From JBAZQS01 sp041645075 (GTDB taxonomy: Bacteria; Patescibacteriota; Patescibacteriia; 2-01-FULL-39-33): a stretch of 64,000 nucleotides of DNA. Where the stretch lies: contig JBAZQS010000001.1 in NCBI GenBank assembly GCA_041645075.1, positions 17,830-81,829 of the forward strand, given 5' to 3'. The notes below the pieces were generated by a model, which ran no database searches, was not told the DNA's origin, and saw nothing but the letters and a program-made list of their open reading frames with translations. Both the position numbers and the translations under genes were made by a program. Below, piece after piece: positions 43,651 through 51,963 of the stretch; the first letter of the stretch is position 1, and every line of letters starts with the position of its first letter.

Positions 43651-43683
43651 TTAAAAATCAAAATTAATTATTTAAATTATTAT

Positions 43684-45147
43684 ATGTTTAACTCAAACAA
43701 TTCGCCCTCACCCATCAGTCAGCCGCCGGAAAATAAACCGCCGAGCCCAAACTTTTCCTTGAATAATAATCCGCCGGAACCGCTAAAGGACGAAGTTTAT
43801 GTGATGCCGGAAAAATTCCATCCCCAGCCAGCCAAATCATCGGCCGGTAAGCCCTTGATTATCGCTTTGATTATTTTAATTTTAGTCGTGGCGGCCACGG
43901 CCACTTATTTTTTGTATGATATGTGGCAAAAGAGCCAGAATGGTCTGGCGTTAGCCAATCAAAATCTTAATGTGAATAATAGTCAAAATCAGAATCAGAA
44001 TGAAAACCAGAATGAAAATGTAAACAGCGATATAAATAATAGTTTAAATAGTAATGCCGAAATAAATTTAAATGCCGAAACCAATACCGATATCAGCACC
44101 AGCACGCCGCCGGAAAATATCGGCGTCTATACGGCCCAAATACCGCCTCAAATAAGCAGTGACAGCGACAATGACGGTTTGACTGACGCGGAGGAAGCCG
44201 TGGTCGGCAGTTCGCCGATTGAACAGGACAGCGATAAAGACGGTTTTATTGACGGCCAGGAATTAGCCAAGGGCTATAGCCCGACCGCGCCAGCCGGCGA
44301 CAACGGCAGATTGCCGGCGGCCAGTTTTATCGCCTCGCTTTCCACGAATTTTATCAAGGATAATTTTAAAATACTTTATCCCAAAAACTGGCAAGCAACG
44401 ACAATCCCGGCCACCAATCAGGTGGTGATTACCACCAATACAGGTGAGATTATAAAAATATCCGCGCGCGATAATAATGACCGTGTTTCCGCCGCTAATT
44501 GGTATTTGAATAATAATCCGCAGGCCTCTTTAAGCCAATTAAAAAGCCTCACGGCCGGCGACTTAAGCGGCGTGTTTTCTCCCAATGGTTTAGCCGCCTA
44601 TCTGGCCGATGCCGATAAAAATCGGTTTTATTCTTTTGAGTATATGATGGATGCCAACGCTCAATTCCGCTATCCCGCTTTATTTTTAATGGTTATTAAA
44701 AATTTTGCGCCGATTATTGGCAGTGAGACAACCGCCAATTGGCAGGCCTTTAGCAATGAAGTCAATAATTACACCGTAAAATATCCTAAGGACTGGAAAA
44801 CCGTGACGGACAATAGCAATGTCGTCGGCTTTGCGCCAATTACTATGGCTCTAGATTATCAATGGGCGATATTGGTGTTTGACGCGAGCCAGAAAACCAA
44901 GGAAGATATTATCAGGGAAATGGGCAGCCAGTTCGGCCAGTCCAGAACGGAAAATCGGGCGAATATAACCATGGGCAATATACCGGCCACCAAAGTAGCG
45001 GTCACCACGGCAACCATTCCATCTTGGTATTTTGAATCCATTTTTATTGAAAAAAATAGTAAGATATATCAGATATCAAATGGCGCCATAAACAGCGATT
45101 TATTTGAGCCATTTTACAGGAGTTTTCAATTCATAGCCAATAATTAG
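43684..45147 (+). CDS. Membrane-anchored TSP3-repeat protein with PsbP-like C-terminal domains
   Basis: 487 residues, built like its upstream neighbour: Pro-rich cytoplasmic tail, membrane helix (about 58-78, PLIIALIILILVVAATATYF), Asn/Gln-rich linker, and TSP3-type acidic repeats (DSDNDGLTDAEE, DSDKDGFIDGQE). The rest is two related domains, each opening with a YPKNW/YPKDW-type motif (near FKILYPKNWQA and YTVKYPKDWKT). They resemble PsbP/DUF1795-like folds often found in CPR lipoproteins. Function unknown; presumed extracytoplasmic. ybeY begins 14 nt downstream. Confidence 0.75.
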   Translation: MFNSNNSPSPISQPPENKPPSPNFSLNNNPPEPLKDEVYVMPEKFHPQPAKSSAGKPLIIALIILILVVAATATYFLYDMWQKSQNGLALANQNLNVNNSQNQNQNENQNENVNSDINNSLNSNAEINLNAETNTDISTSTPPENIGVYTAQIPPQISSDSDNDGLTDAEEAVVGSSPIEQDSDKDGFIDGQELAKGYSPTAPAGDNGRLPAASFIASLSTNFIKDNFKILYPKNWQATTIPATNQVVITTNTGEIIKISARDNNDRVSAANWYLNNNPQASLSQLKSLTAGDLSGVFSPNGLAAYLADADKNRFYSFEYMMDANAQFRYPALFLMVIKNFAPIIGSETTANWQAFSNEVNNYTVKYPKDWKTVTDNSNVVGFAPITMALDYQWAILVFDASQKTKEDIIREMGSQFGQSRTENRANITMGNIPATKVAVTTATIPSWYFESIFIEKNSKIYQISNGAINSDLFEPFYRSFQFIANN

Positions 45148-45161
45148 TTAATTCCCATTAG

Positions 45162-45617
45162 GTGTTAAATTTTGAACTAAATAAACAAGTTAGGGCTGAC
45201 GTTGAAGAAAAATTTTTGAAAAAGGCGGTGGCGGTTTTTAATCAGGAAAGCGCGCTTAAGGGAAAATTTAATTTTTCTTTGGCTTTCATTGACGCAAAAA
45301 ATATTAAAAAATTAAACCAAGATTATCGCGGCAAAAGTCGGGTTACCGACGTCTTGAGTTTTGCCGAAGATAAAAACGATTTTATAGAGATGCCCTCGGC
45401 GGAAAAGTATTTAGGCGAGATTTTAATCTGCGTTTCTCAAGCGGAAAAACAGGCCAAGCAATTCAAGCAGCCCTTAAAAAAGGAAATTGCCCGTTTATTA
45501 ATTCATGGCTTGGCTCATTTAGTCGGTTATGAGCATGAAGGGGTGTCGCTGAAGAGGGCAGGGGAGATGAGGGCGCTTGAGGAGAGGGTGAGGGCGAGGA
45601 TAAATTCTAAATTTTAA
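45162..45617 (+). CDS. ybeY: Endoribonuclease YbeY (rRNA maturation factor)
   Basis: 151 residues. The zinc motif HGLAHLVGYEH (His, His, His) and the upstream LNQDYRGKSRVTDVLSF block define the family. YbeY processes 16S rRNA 3' ends and takes part in ribosome quality control. The start codon is GTG at 45162, with no clear ribosome-binding site; translation may be coupled to the preceding gene 14 nt upstream. The C-terminal helix is rich in Glu and Arg. Confidence 0.92.
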   Translation: MLNFELNKQVRADVEEKFLKKAVAVFNQESALKGKFNFSLAFIDAKNIKKLNQDYRGKSRVTDVLSFAEDKNDFIEMPSAEKYLGEILICVSQAEKQAKQFKQPLKKEIARLLIHGLAHLVGYEHEGVSLKRAGEMRALEERVRARINSKF

Positions 45618-45659
45618 TGATGAACACATATTTTGTTCATTTACTGTTTTATTAACAGT

Positions 45660-45688
45660 TTGATAGTTGACTGATTTTTTATTATAAT
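45660..45688 (+). promoter_or_regulatory. Promoter of ftsA
   Basis: TTGATA (45660-45665), a 17-nt spacer and TATAAT (45683-45688); ftsA starts at 45722. Two small A/T-rich hairpins (45619-45638 area and CTGTT-ttatt-AACAG) precede it. Confidence 0.7.
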
Positions 45689-45721
45689 ATAGGGGCGAGG
45701 TAATTTTTAATTTATATTCCC

Positions 45722-46963
45722 ATGCCGAGAGATAATATCATAACCGGATTAGATGTTGGCTCAACCGCCATTAGGATTGTGGTTGGCCAAAAATCCAGAA
45801 ACGATGAGCGTCTTCATATTGTGGGCGCGGTTGAGGCGCCGGCCCAAGGCATCAGCAAAGGAGTGGTTAATAGCGTGGAAGATGCCGTCTCCTCAATTTC
45901 TCTGGCTTTGGAAAAAATTGAACGGATGGTGGGCCAGCCCGTTGACCATGCTTGGATTGGCATTTCCGGGAGCCACATTATCGCTCAAGAAAGCCGCGGC
46001 GTCGTGGCGGTTTCCAAGCCCGACGGCGAAATCAGAGCCGAAGACGTGGAGCGGGCGATCGGAGCGGCCCGCGCCGTTTCCATCCCGCCCAATTATGAGA
46101 TAATCCATGTTATTCCCAAAAGTTTTACGGTTGATTCCCAAATCGGCATTAAAGACCCGATTGGCATGACCGGCATCCGTTTAGAAGTGGAGACGCAGAT
46201 TATTCAGGGTTTAACCGCCCAAATTAAAAATTTAACCAAATGCATTTATCGCACGGGCTTGGATATTGATGACCTCGTCCTCTCGGTCTTGGCTTCGGCC
46301 GAAAGCGTTTTGACTAATCGCCAGAAGGACTTGGGCGTGGTGGTCATGAATTTAGGCGGCGCCACCACCAGCTTATCGGTTTTTGAAGAGGGCGATGTCT
46401 TGCATACCGCGGTTTTGCCGGTTGGCTCTGAATATATTACCAACGACATCGCGATTGGTTTAAGGATATCTATTGAGACGGCGGAAAAAATTAAGGTCCG
46501 AGAGGGCAGCTGCGTCTTAAAGGATTTGAAAAAAAACGAGGAAATAAAATATTCGGAAGTTGGCGGCATTGAAGAGGGCAGTTTTTCTAAAAAACAAGTC
46601 GCTGAAATCATTGAAGCGCGGGTAGAGGAAATTATGGAAAAGGTGGATAAGGAATTGAAAAAAATTGGCAAATCGGGCATGCTTCCGGCGGGCGCGGTTT
46701 TGACCGGCGGCGGCGCCAAACTGTCCGGCCTCGTTGAAGCCGCTAAGACCTATTTGCGTCTGCCGGCCTCTCTCGGCTATCCGCAAGAGTTGGTTTCCAA
46801 TTTAGACAAGGTGAGCGATTTGTCATTTACCACCGCCATCGGCTTGGTCTTGTGGGGCAGCGAGTTGCAAAAAACGGCCAGCCATTTTCCATTTTCCCAA
46901 TTTAAAACCGTTGATAAGGCCACCCACCAATTAAAAAAATGGTTTAAATCATTATTACCGTAA
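45722..46963 (+). CDS. ftsA: Cell-division protein FtsA
   Basis: 413 residues. Actin-like ATPase: phosphate-1 block GLDVGSTAIRIVVG, the SHS2 insertion around HVIPKSFTVDSQ, phosphate-2 block VVMNLGGATTSLSVFE, and adenosine block AVLTGGGAKLSGLVE. The last residues (THQLKKWFKSLLP) form the amphipathic membrane-binding helix. It tethers FtsZ filaments to the membrane at the division site. ftsZ follows after 130 nt. Confidence 0.96.
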   Translation: MPRDNIITGLDVGSTAIRIVVGQKSRNDERLHIVGAVEAPAQGISKGVVNSVEDAVSSISLALEKIERMVGQPVDHAWIGISGSHIIAQESRGVVAVSKPDGEIRAEDVERAIGAARAVSIPPNYEIIHVIPKSFTVDSQIGIKDPIGMTGIRLEVETQIIQGLTAQIKNLTKCIYRTGLDIDDLVLSVLASAESVLTNRQKDLGVVVMNLGGATTSLSVFEEGDVLHTAVLPVGSEYITNDIAIGLRISIETAEKIKVREGSCVLKDLKKNEEIKYSEVGGIEEGSFSKKQVAEIIEARVEEIMEKVDKELKKIGKSGMLPAGAVLTGGGAKLSGLVEAAKTYLRLPASLGYPQELVSNLDKVSDLSFTTAIGLVLWGSELQKTASHFPFSQFKTVDKATHQLKKWFKSLLP

Positions 46964-46970
46964 ATAAGGC

Positions 46971-47075
46971 AAAATGTAAAATGTAAATATCAAATATCAA
47001 AATGACAATGTAAAATTAAAAATTTTAAATTTTGAACTGTCATTTTCCATTTTGATTTTTACATTTTCAATTATT
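46971..47075. repeat. AT-rich imperfect inverted repeat between ftsA and ftsZ
   Basis: aaaatgtaaa, then caaaatgacaatg on the left face tgtcattttcc and tttacatttt on the right, giving a long fold-back. A similar type of sequence lies at 57486-57575. Confidence 0.5.
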
Positions 47076-47093
47076 TATCATTAAAATAAAATT

Positions 47094-48290
47094 ATGCCCG
47101 AAATAAAACCGGAAATAGAAACATTTGCCAAAATAAAAGTCGTGGGAATCGGCGGATCTGGCTGCTCGGCGATCAATCGGATGATCGCGTCCAAGATTAA
47201 GGGGGTGGAATTTATTGCCATCAATACCGATGTGCAGGCGCTTCATCATAATGACGCGAAAATAAAATTACACATCGGCCAAGCTACGACCAAGGGTTTG
47301 GGCGCGGGCATGAATCCGGAAATTGGTTTCCAATCCGCCCAAGAAAACATCAATGACATTCGGGACTTGCTTAAGAATGCTGACATGGTTTTTATTACCT
47401 GTGGCATGGGCGGCGGCACGGGCACGGGCGCGGCGCCGATCATCGCGGCCGTGGCTAAAGAGCTTGGGGCATTAGTGGTCGCGGTGGTGACCAAGCCGTT
47501 TTCTTTTGAGGGCGCGCAAAGAGCGGAAATCGCCGAACGCGGACATCGGGAACTGTGCGACCGGGTGGATACGATCATTACCATTCCCAATGATAAAATT
47601 TTACAGATAATAGACAAAAAAACCTCTCTATTGGACGCTTTTACGGTGGTGGACGATGTTTTGAGGCAGGGGGTTCAGGGCATTTCCGAACTAATTACCA
47701 TACCCGGCTTGATTAATGTGGATTTTGCCGATGTCAAGTCAATTATGAAGGATTCGGGCTCGGCTTTAATGGGTATTGGCGAGATGGGTGGCGACAATCG
47801 GGCCGTGGCGGCAGCCAAAAAGGCCATTTCCTCGCCCCTGCTGGATGTTTCCATTGACGGCGCTAAGGGCATTTTATTTACCATTACCGGCGGTTTGGGT
47901 TTGACTATGGATGAAGTCAATGAAGCCGCTAATGTGATTACGGAAAGCGCTGACGACAATGCCCGCATAATTTTTGGCGCGGTTATTGATGAAGGTTTAA
48001 AAGATAAAGTCAGAATCACGGTCGTGGCCACCGGTTTTGGCGGCCAGGAAGCAGGCGCCAAGGCCTCGTTTGAGGAGCCGAAATATTCAATGAACAGATT
48101 GTTTTCCAAAAAAATTATAGAGGATAAAATGGCTGACGGCAAAGGCCCCAATTTTAATAGATATCCTTCGGAGGTCTCCGACCGGGAGCCGTTTAGGCCG
48201 GCCATGATGCCCCAGTCCGCCAAACCCCGACAAACCGCCGAGGAAGAGGACTTGGAAATTCCGGCTTTCATCAGAAAGAAAATGAAATAG
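47094..48290 (+). CDS. ftsZ: Cell-division GTPase FtsZ
   Basis: 398 residues. VVGIGGSGCSAINRMI at the N-terminus, tubulin signature GGGTGTGAAPI, the T7-loop region NVDFADVKSIM, and a variable linker ending in the C-terminal peptide LEIPAFIRKKMK that binds FtsA. It polymerises into the Z ring. The ATG at 47094 has no Shine-Dalgarno site. Expected partner of the upstream ftsA. Confidence 0.97.
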   Translation: MPEIKPEIETFAKIKVVGIGGSGCSAINRMIASKIKGVEFIAINTDVQALHHNDAKIKLHIGQATTKGLGAGMNPEIGFQSAQENINDIRDLLKNADMVFITCGMGGGTGTGAAPIIAAVAKELGALVVAVVTKPFSFEGAQRAEIAERGHRELCDRVDTIITIPNDKILQIIDKKTSLLDAFTVVDDVLRQGVQGISELITIPGLINVDFADVKSIMKDSGSALMGIGEMGGDNRAVAAAKKAISSPLLDVSIDGAKGILFTITGGLGLTMDEVNEAANVITESADDNARIIFGAVIDEGLKDKVRITVVATGFGGQEAGAKASFEEPKYSMNRLFSKKIIEDKMADGKGPNFNRYPSEVSDREPFRPAMMPQSAKPRQTAEEEDLEIPAFIRKKMK

Positions 48291-48347
48291 AAATTTATTT
48301 ATCCACAAGAGCCATAAATTTTTAAAAAATCCCATAAAATCCGCGCT

Positions 48348-48375
48348 TTGACACCTGTCTTGGGAGTGGTATAAT
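48348..48375 (+). promoter_or_regulatory. Consensus promoter of the nrdD operon
   Basis: TTGACA (48348-48353), 16 nt, TATAAT (48370-48375). The predicted leader to the ATG at 48498 is about 115 nt, long for this window. Confidence 0.8.
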
Positions 48376-48404
48376 TAATATTGCTGGCGGAGAGGTAGAG
48401 AAAC

Positions 48405-48463
48405 AGATCTAGTAATTAATTTGGATTTTAAAATTCAAGTTTAAACCCCTAGGTCTTTTTTTA
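48405..48463 (+). promoter_or_regulatory. Possible attenuator in the nrdD leader
   Basis: AGATCTAG (48405-48412) can pair with CTAGGTCT (48449-48456) with one G-U pair. Its loop contains a second A/T-rich stem. A run of T residues (48456-48462) follows directly, like an intrinsic terminator in front of the gene. Weak evidence; no ligand suggested. Confidence 0.3.
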
Positions 48464-48497
48464 TTACGAAATTTTAGGCGCCATTATCTAAAATCCT

Positions 48498-51400
48498 ATG
48501 GAACCAAATGTCATCAAGCAAGTCAGAAAAAGAGAGGGTGATATCGTTGATTTTAGCCAAGATAAAATTACCCAGGCCGTATATAAGGCGCTCAAAGCCG
48601 TGGGGCGTGATGATGAAGCCCTGTCCCTGGAATTATCAGATAAGGTGGTTCGCATTTTAAACAACAAATTTCACTATCGTTCAATTCCGGCCATTGAGGA
48701 AATCCAGGATATGGTGGAAGAGGTTTTAATCAAAGAGGATTTAGTCAAAGCGGCCAAGGCCTATATTATTTATCGGGAACAGCACAGCCGTTTGCGCGAT
48801 TTGAAAAAATTAATTGACTCGGATGATGTCATCAACGGCTATTTAAAACAATTGGACTGGCGGGTTAAGGAAAACGCCAATATGGCCTACTCTTTGCAGG
48901 GTTTGAATAACCATGTGGCGTCGGCGGTGAGTTCGCATTATTGGCTTAACCGGGTTTATCCGCCGGAAATCAGAGAAGCCCATGTGAGCGGCGCTATTCA
49001 TCTTCATGATTTGCAAATTTTGGCGGTTTATTGCTGCGGTTGGGATTTGCAGGCCTTGCTTCGGCTTGGCTTCGGCGGGGTGGAGGGCAAGATTCACAGC
49101 AAGCCGGCCAAGCATCTTCGCGTGGCTTTAAGCCAGATGGTTAATTTTTTCTATACTCTGCAGGGCGAAGCGGCCGGCGCCGAGGCTTTTGCTAATTTTG
49201 ACACTCTTTTGGCGCCTTTTGTCCGCTATGACGGCTTAGGTGAAAAAGAAGTCAGGCAAGCCATGCAGGAATTTATTTTCGGCATGAATGTGCCGACTCG
49301 AGTAGGATTTCAGACCCCATTTACAAATTTAACTTTTGATTTGATCTGCCCGTCGATTATGGCCAATGAGGTCGTCATTATCGGCGGCTTGCCCCAGAAA
49401 GAGACCTACAAAGAATTCCAGCCGGAAATGGATATGATTAATCGGGCTTTTGCCGAGGTAATGATGGCCGGCGACGCCAATGGCCGGGTCTTTACTTTTC
49501 CCATCCCGACCTATAATATTTCAGTCGATTTTAATTGGGACAATAAAGTCCTTGACCCGATTTGGGAAATGACGGCCAAGTACGGGATTCCTTATTTCGC
49601 TAATTTTGTAAATAGCGATATGAAGCCCGAGGATGCGAGGAGTATGTGCATTTCACCGAAAGAAGAAGTCCTGGTCCGCAATCGCGCCAATATAAAACGT
49701 TTAAGCTTCGGCCAGATGGTGGATAAATATCGAAAGACCGAATTTGACCAAGACGGCTGGGCCGACTGCGATTTAAACAAGAATCTTGAACTGCTTTCCT
49801 TAAATCCCGAAACCGGTAAAATGGAATGGGCGAGGGCAAAAAGATTTCTTAAAGTGGAAGACAACCGGCAAATTCGGATTATCGCCGAAGACGGCAAGAG
49901 TTTCGAGGTTTCCTCAAAGCACATTGTCCCGGTTCTGACCGAAAACGGCATCATTAATAAATTCGCCAAAGATATTAAAAACGGCGATTATCTGCTTAAC
50001 TTAAAAAAAGCCGATGAGATATTAAACACCGCCTATCAACATATTGATGATTTTGTTCTTAACGAAGATCTAGCGAAAATTTTGGGATTTTTTACGGCTG
50101 ACGGCAATTACCTTTTTGAAAACAGAAAAAATATGAAGGCCTTGGGTCAGCCGAGAGGGATGCAATTTACTTTTAACGCGCAGACGAAAAAGGATTTGGC
50201 TGAAGTCAAGGAATTAATAGAAAAAGTTTTTAAAACGGCGGTTAAAGAAAAAAAAGATCCGCGTTACAACAGTTATTATTTGTATATTTATAATACCGGC
50301 TTGGCGAGAAAATTATTTGACGCGGGATTTAAAAAATACGGCCATCTGCCCGATATTATTTTCAATTCGCCAATCGCGGTGATTGAGAGTTTTTTGGATT
50401 ATCATTTTCGAGGCGACGGACACGAAAAGAGAAAAGAAATTCATATTAATGATAAAGAATTAGCCCGCGACTTGGTGATTCTTTATTCGTTAATCGGTCG
50501 GCCTGTAACTTATCGGGAAAGAAAGAAAAGCCAAGTTGTTTACATTCAGCACCAAAAATCAAAAATAAATAAAAAAGGAATTTTAAGTAATCCCGTGATC
50601 GCCGAAAGAGTGCCCGGATTTTTAGCCAAGTCCACTTATTTGGTCCCCGGTTTGAATAAATCAAGAATGGTCGGGTTCGACGCCTTGGACAAATATCAGG
50701 CGCAAACAAAATTCAGTTTAAGTATTAAAAACAGCGATTATTACATTGTTAGAGTGAAAAAAGTGGTTCAGAAAATTTTTACAAAAGCGCGCGCGTTTTT
50801 TGACGTGGAATTGGAAACAAATCATCTTTTTGTTCATTCTTTGGGAGTGATTACTCATAATTGTTGCCGGCTTCGGCTCGACAACCGCGAACTGCGCAAG
50901 CGCGGCGGCGGCCTTTTCGCGGCCAACCCTCTCACCGGTTCTATCGGCGTGGTCACCATTAATATGTCGCGTATCGGCTATTTATCAAAAACCCGGGACG
51001 AATATTTTAACCGTTTGGGCCAGACCATGGATTTGGCCAAGCAAAGTTTGCAGTTAAAGCGGGAAATACTGGAAAGTTTTACCGAGCAGGGGCTTTATCC
51101 CTACAGTAAATATTATTTAAAAGATATTAAGGAGAGATTTGGCGAGTATTGGCGAAATCATTTTAATACCATTGGCCTTAATGGCATGAATGAGTCGTTG
51201 CTCAACTTTATGAAGCGGCCGCTTTCCACCAAAGAAGGGCAGGAATTTGCCCTGGAAGTGATGGATTTTATGCTTCAAAGATTGGGAAAATATCAGGAGG
51301 GCGACAATCAATTATATAATTTAGAAGCCACGCCGGCCGAAGGCGCCACTTATCGTTTTGCCAAAAAAGATAAAGAATTGTATCCGGATATAATTGTGGC

Positions 51401-51761
51401 CAATGAGGAGGCCTACCAAGAAAGCGGCGCCGCGCCTTATTATACGAATTCCACGCATCTGCCCGTTAATTTTTCCACGGATATTTTTGAGGTTTTGGAA
51501 AAGCAGGATGTTTTACAGACAAAATATACGGGCGGCACGGTTGTCCACGGTTTCTTGGGCGAGCGGATGCCGGACGCCGAGAGCACGAAAAATTTAGTCA
51601 GAAAAATCGCGGAAAATTTCCATTTGCCTTATTATACTTTGACGCCGACTTTTTCCATTTGTCCCAAGCACGGTTATCTGGCCGGCGAGCATAGATTCTG
51701 CCCGATTTGCGATGAAGAGATTGGTTATATCAGGGAGCAGGAAGAAAAATTGCCTCTTTAA
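48498..51761 (+). CDS. nrdD: Anaerobic (class III) ribonucleoside-triphosphate reductase large chain NrdD, intein-containing, lacking the glycyl-radical domain
   Basis: 1087 residues, 682 after removal of the 405-residue intein. An N-terminal ATP-cone (about 1-100, VIKQVRKREGDIVDFSQDKI) is followed by the 10-stranded barrel, with HLHDLQILAVYCCGWDLQ and GFQTPFTNLTFD. The conserved active-site motif SM-CCRLRLD is interrupted by the intein, and GGGLFAANPLTGSIGVVTIN follows it. The chain ends shortly after the zinc site (FSICPKHG, FCPICDEE). The glycyl-radical segment RVVGYLRP normally expected there is absent and lies in the next small gene. It reduces NTPs to dNTPs without oxygen, using a radical installed by NrdG. 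Confidence 0.93.
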   Translation: MEPNVIKQVRKREGDIVDFSQDKITQAVYKALKAVGRDDEALSLELSDKVVRILNNKFHYRSIPAIEEIQDMVEEVLIKEDLVKAAKAYIIYREQHSRLRDLKKLIDSDDVINGYLKQLDWRVKENANMAYSLQGLNNHVASAVSSHYWLNRVYPPEIREAHVSGAIHLHDLQILAVYCCGWDLQALLRLGFGGVEGKIHSKPAKHLRVALSQMVNFFYTLQGEAAGAEAFANFDTLLAPFVRYDGLGEKEVRQAMQEFIFGMNVPTRVGFQTPFTNLTFDLICPSIMANEVVIIGGLPQKETYKEFQPEMDMINRAFAEVMMAGDANGRVFTFPIPTYNISVDFNWDNKVLDPIWEMTAKYGIPYFANFVNSDMKPEDARSMCISPKEEVLVRNRANIKRLSFGQMVDKYRKTEFDQDGWADCDLNKNLELLSLNPETGKMEWARAKRFLKVEDNRQIRIIAEDGKSFEVSSKHIVPVLTENGIINKFAKDIKNGDYLLNLKKADEILNTAYQHIDDFVLNEDLAKILGFFTADGNYLFENRKNMKALGQPRGMQFTFNAQTKKDLAEVKELIEKVFKTAVKEKKDPRYNSYYLYIYNTGLARKLFDAGFKKYGHLPDIIFNSPIAVIESFLDYHFRGDGHEKRKEIHINDKELARDLVILYSLIGRPVTYRERKKSQVVYIQHQKSKINKKGILSNPVIAERVPGFLAKSTYLVPGLNKSRMVGFDALDKYQAQTKFSLSIKNSDYYIVRVKKVVQKIFTKARAFFDVELETNHLFVHSLGVITHNCCRLRLDNRELRKRGGGLFAANPLTGSIGVVTINMSRIGYLSKTRDEYFNRLGQTMDLAKQSLQLKREILESFTEQGLYPYSKYYLKDIKERFGEYWRNHFNTIGLNGMNESLLNFMKRPLSTKEGQEFALEVMDFMLQRLGKYQEGDNQLYNLEATPAEGATYRFAKKDKELYPDIIVANEEAYQESGAAPYYTNSTHLPVNFSTDIFEVLEKQDVLQTKYTGGTVVHGFLGERMPDAESTKNLVRKIAENFHLPYYTLTPTFSICPKHGYLAGEHRFCPICDEEIGYIREQEEKLPL
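49647..50861 (+). mobile_element. Intein with LAGLIDADG homing endonuclease in NrdD
   Basis: Residues 384-788. It starts with Cys (CISPKEEVLVRN, block A), has a block B-type EVSSKHIVPVL, two LAGLIDADG-type helices (LAKILGFFTADGNY and IESFLDYHFRGDG), block F FFDVELETNHLFVHS and ends VITHN, followed by Cys+1 of the extein (CCRLRLD). All residues needed for self-splicing are visible (Cys1, block B His, His-Asn end, Cys+1). Insertion point: between Met and Cys of the SMCCRL motif. Splicing would restore an uninterrupted NrdD. Confidence 0.93.
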
Positions 51762-51794
51762 ATTCGTAATTTTTAATTCGTAATTATATATTTT

Positions 51795-51956
51795 ATGGAA
51801 GGTGAACAAACAAAATCGGAAAGACAGCCCTGCGAGGTTTATTCGCGGGTTGTCGGTTATCTCCGCCCGGTGGACCAATGGAATCCGGGCAAGCAGTCGG
51901 AATTTATAGACCGTAAGTCCTTTGCGGTTTGCGGTTGCGCGGCTGAGCCGTTATAA
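51795..51956 (+). CDS. Free-standing glycyl-radical domain of class III ribonucleotide reductase
   Basis: 53 residues starting MEGEQTKSERQPCEVYSR. VYSRVVGYLRPVDQWN and GKQSEFIDRKSF are the classical C-terminal NrdD segment, with Gly21 as the presumed radical site. It ends in VCGCAAEPL. In most bacteria this is the last part of NrdD itself; here a stop and a 33-nt AT-rich spacer with the repeat aattcgtaatt separate it. nrdG begins 7 nt after its stop, so it lies between the two genes it must work with. It probably docks with the large chain and is activated by NrdG in trans. A frameshift or assembly error is less likely because the spacer has its own ATG and stop. Confidence 0.85.
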   Translation: MEGEQTKSERQPCEVYSRVVGYLRPVDQWNPGKQSEFIDRKSFAVCGCAAEPL

Positions 51957-51963
51957 ATCCGTT

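Noticed and set aside
45573..45617. Palindrome insertion at the end of ybeY
   Set aside because: The purine-rich stretch resembles the GAGG-type repeat but does not form a clear stem, and a Glu/Arg-rich helix is usual there.
51762..51794. A sequencing frameshift joining nrdD to the glycyl-radical frame
   Set aside because: The spacer is 33 nt of AT-rich DNA with an internal repeat, the upstream chain ends in a normal-looking tail, and the small frame has its own ATG. It remains to be checked in reads but is not the favoured reading.
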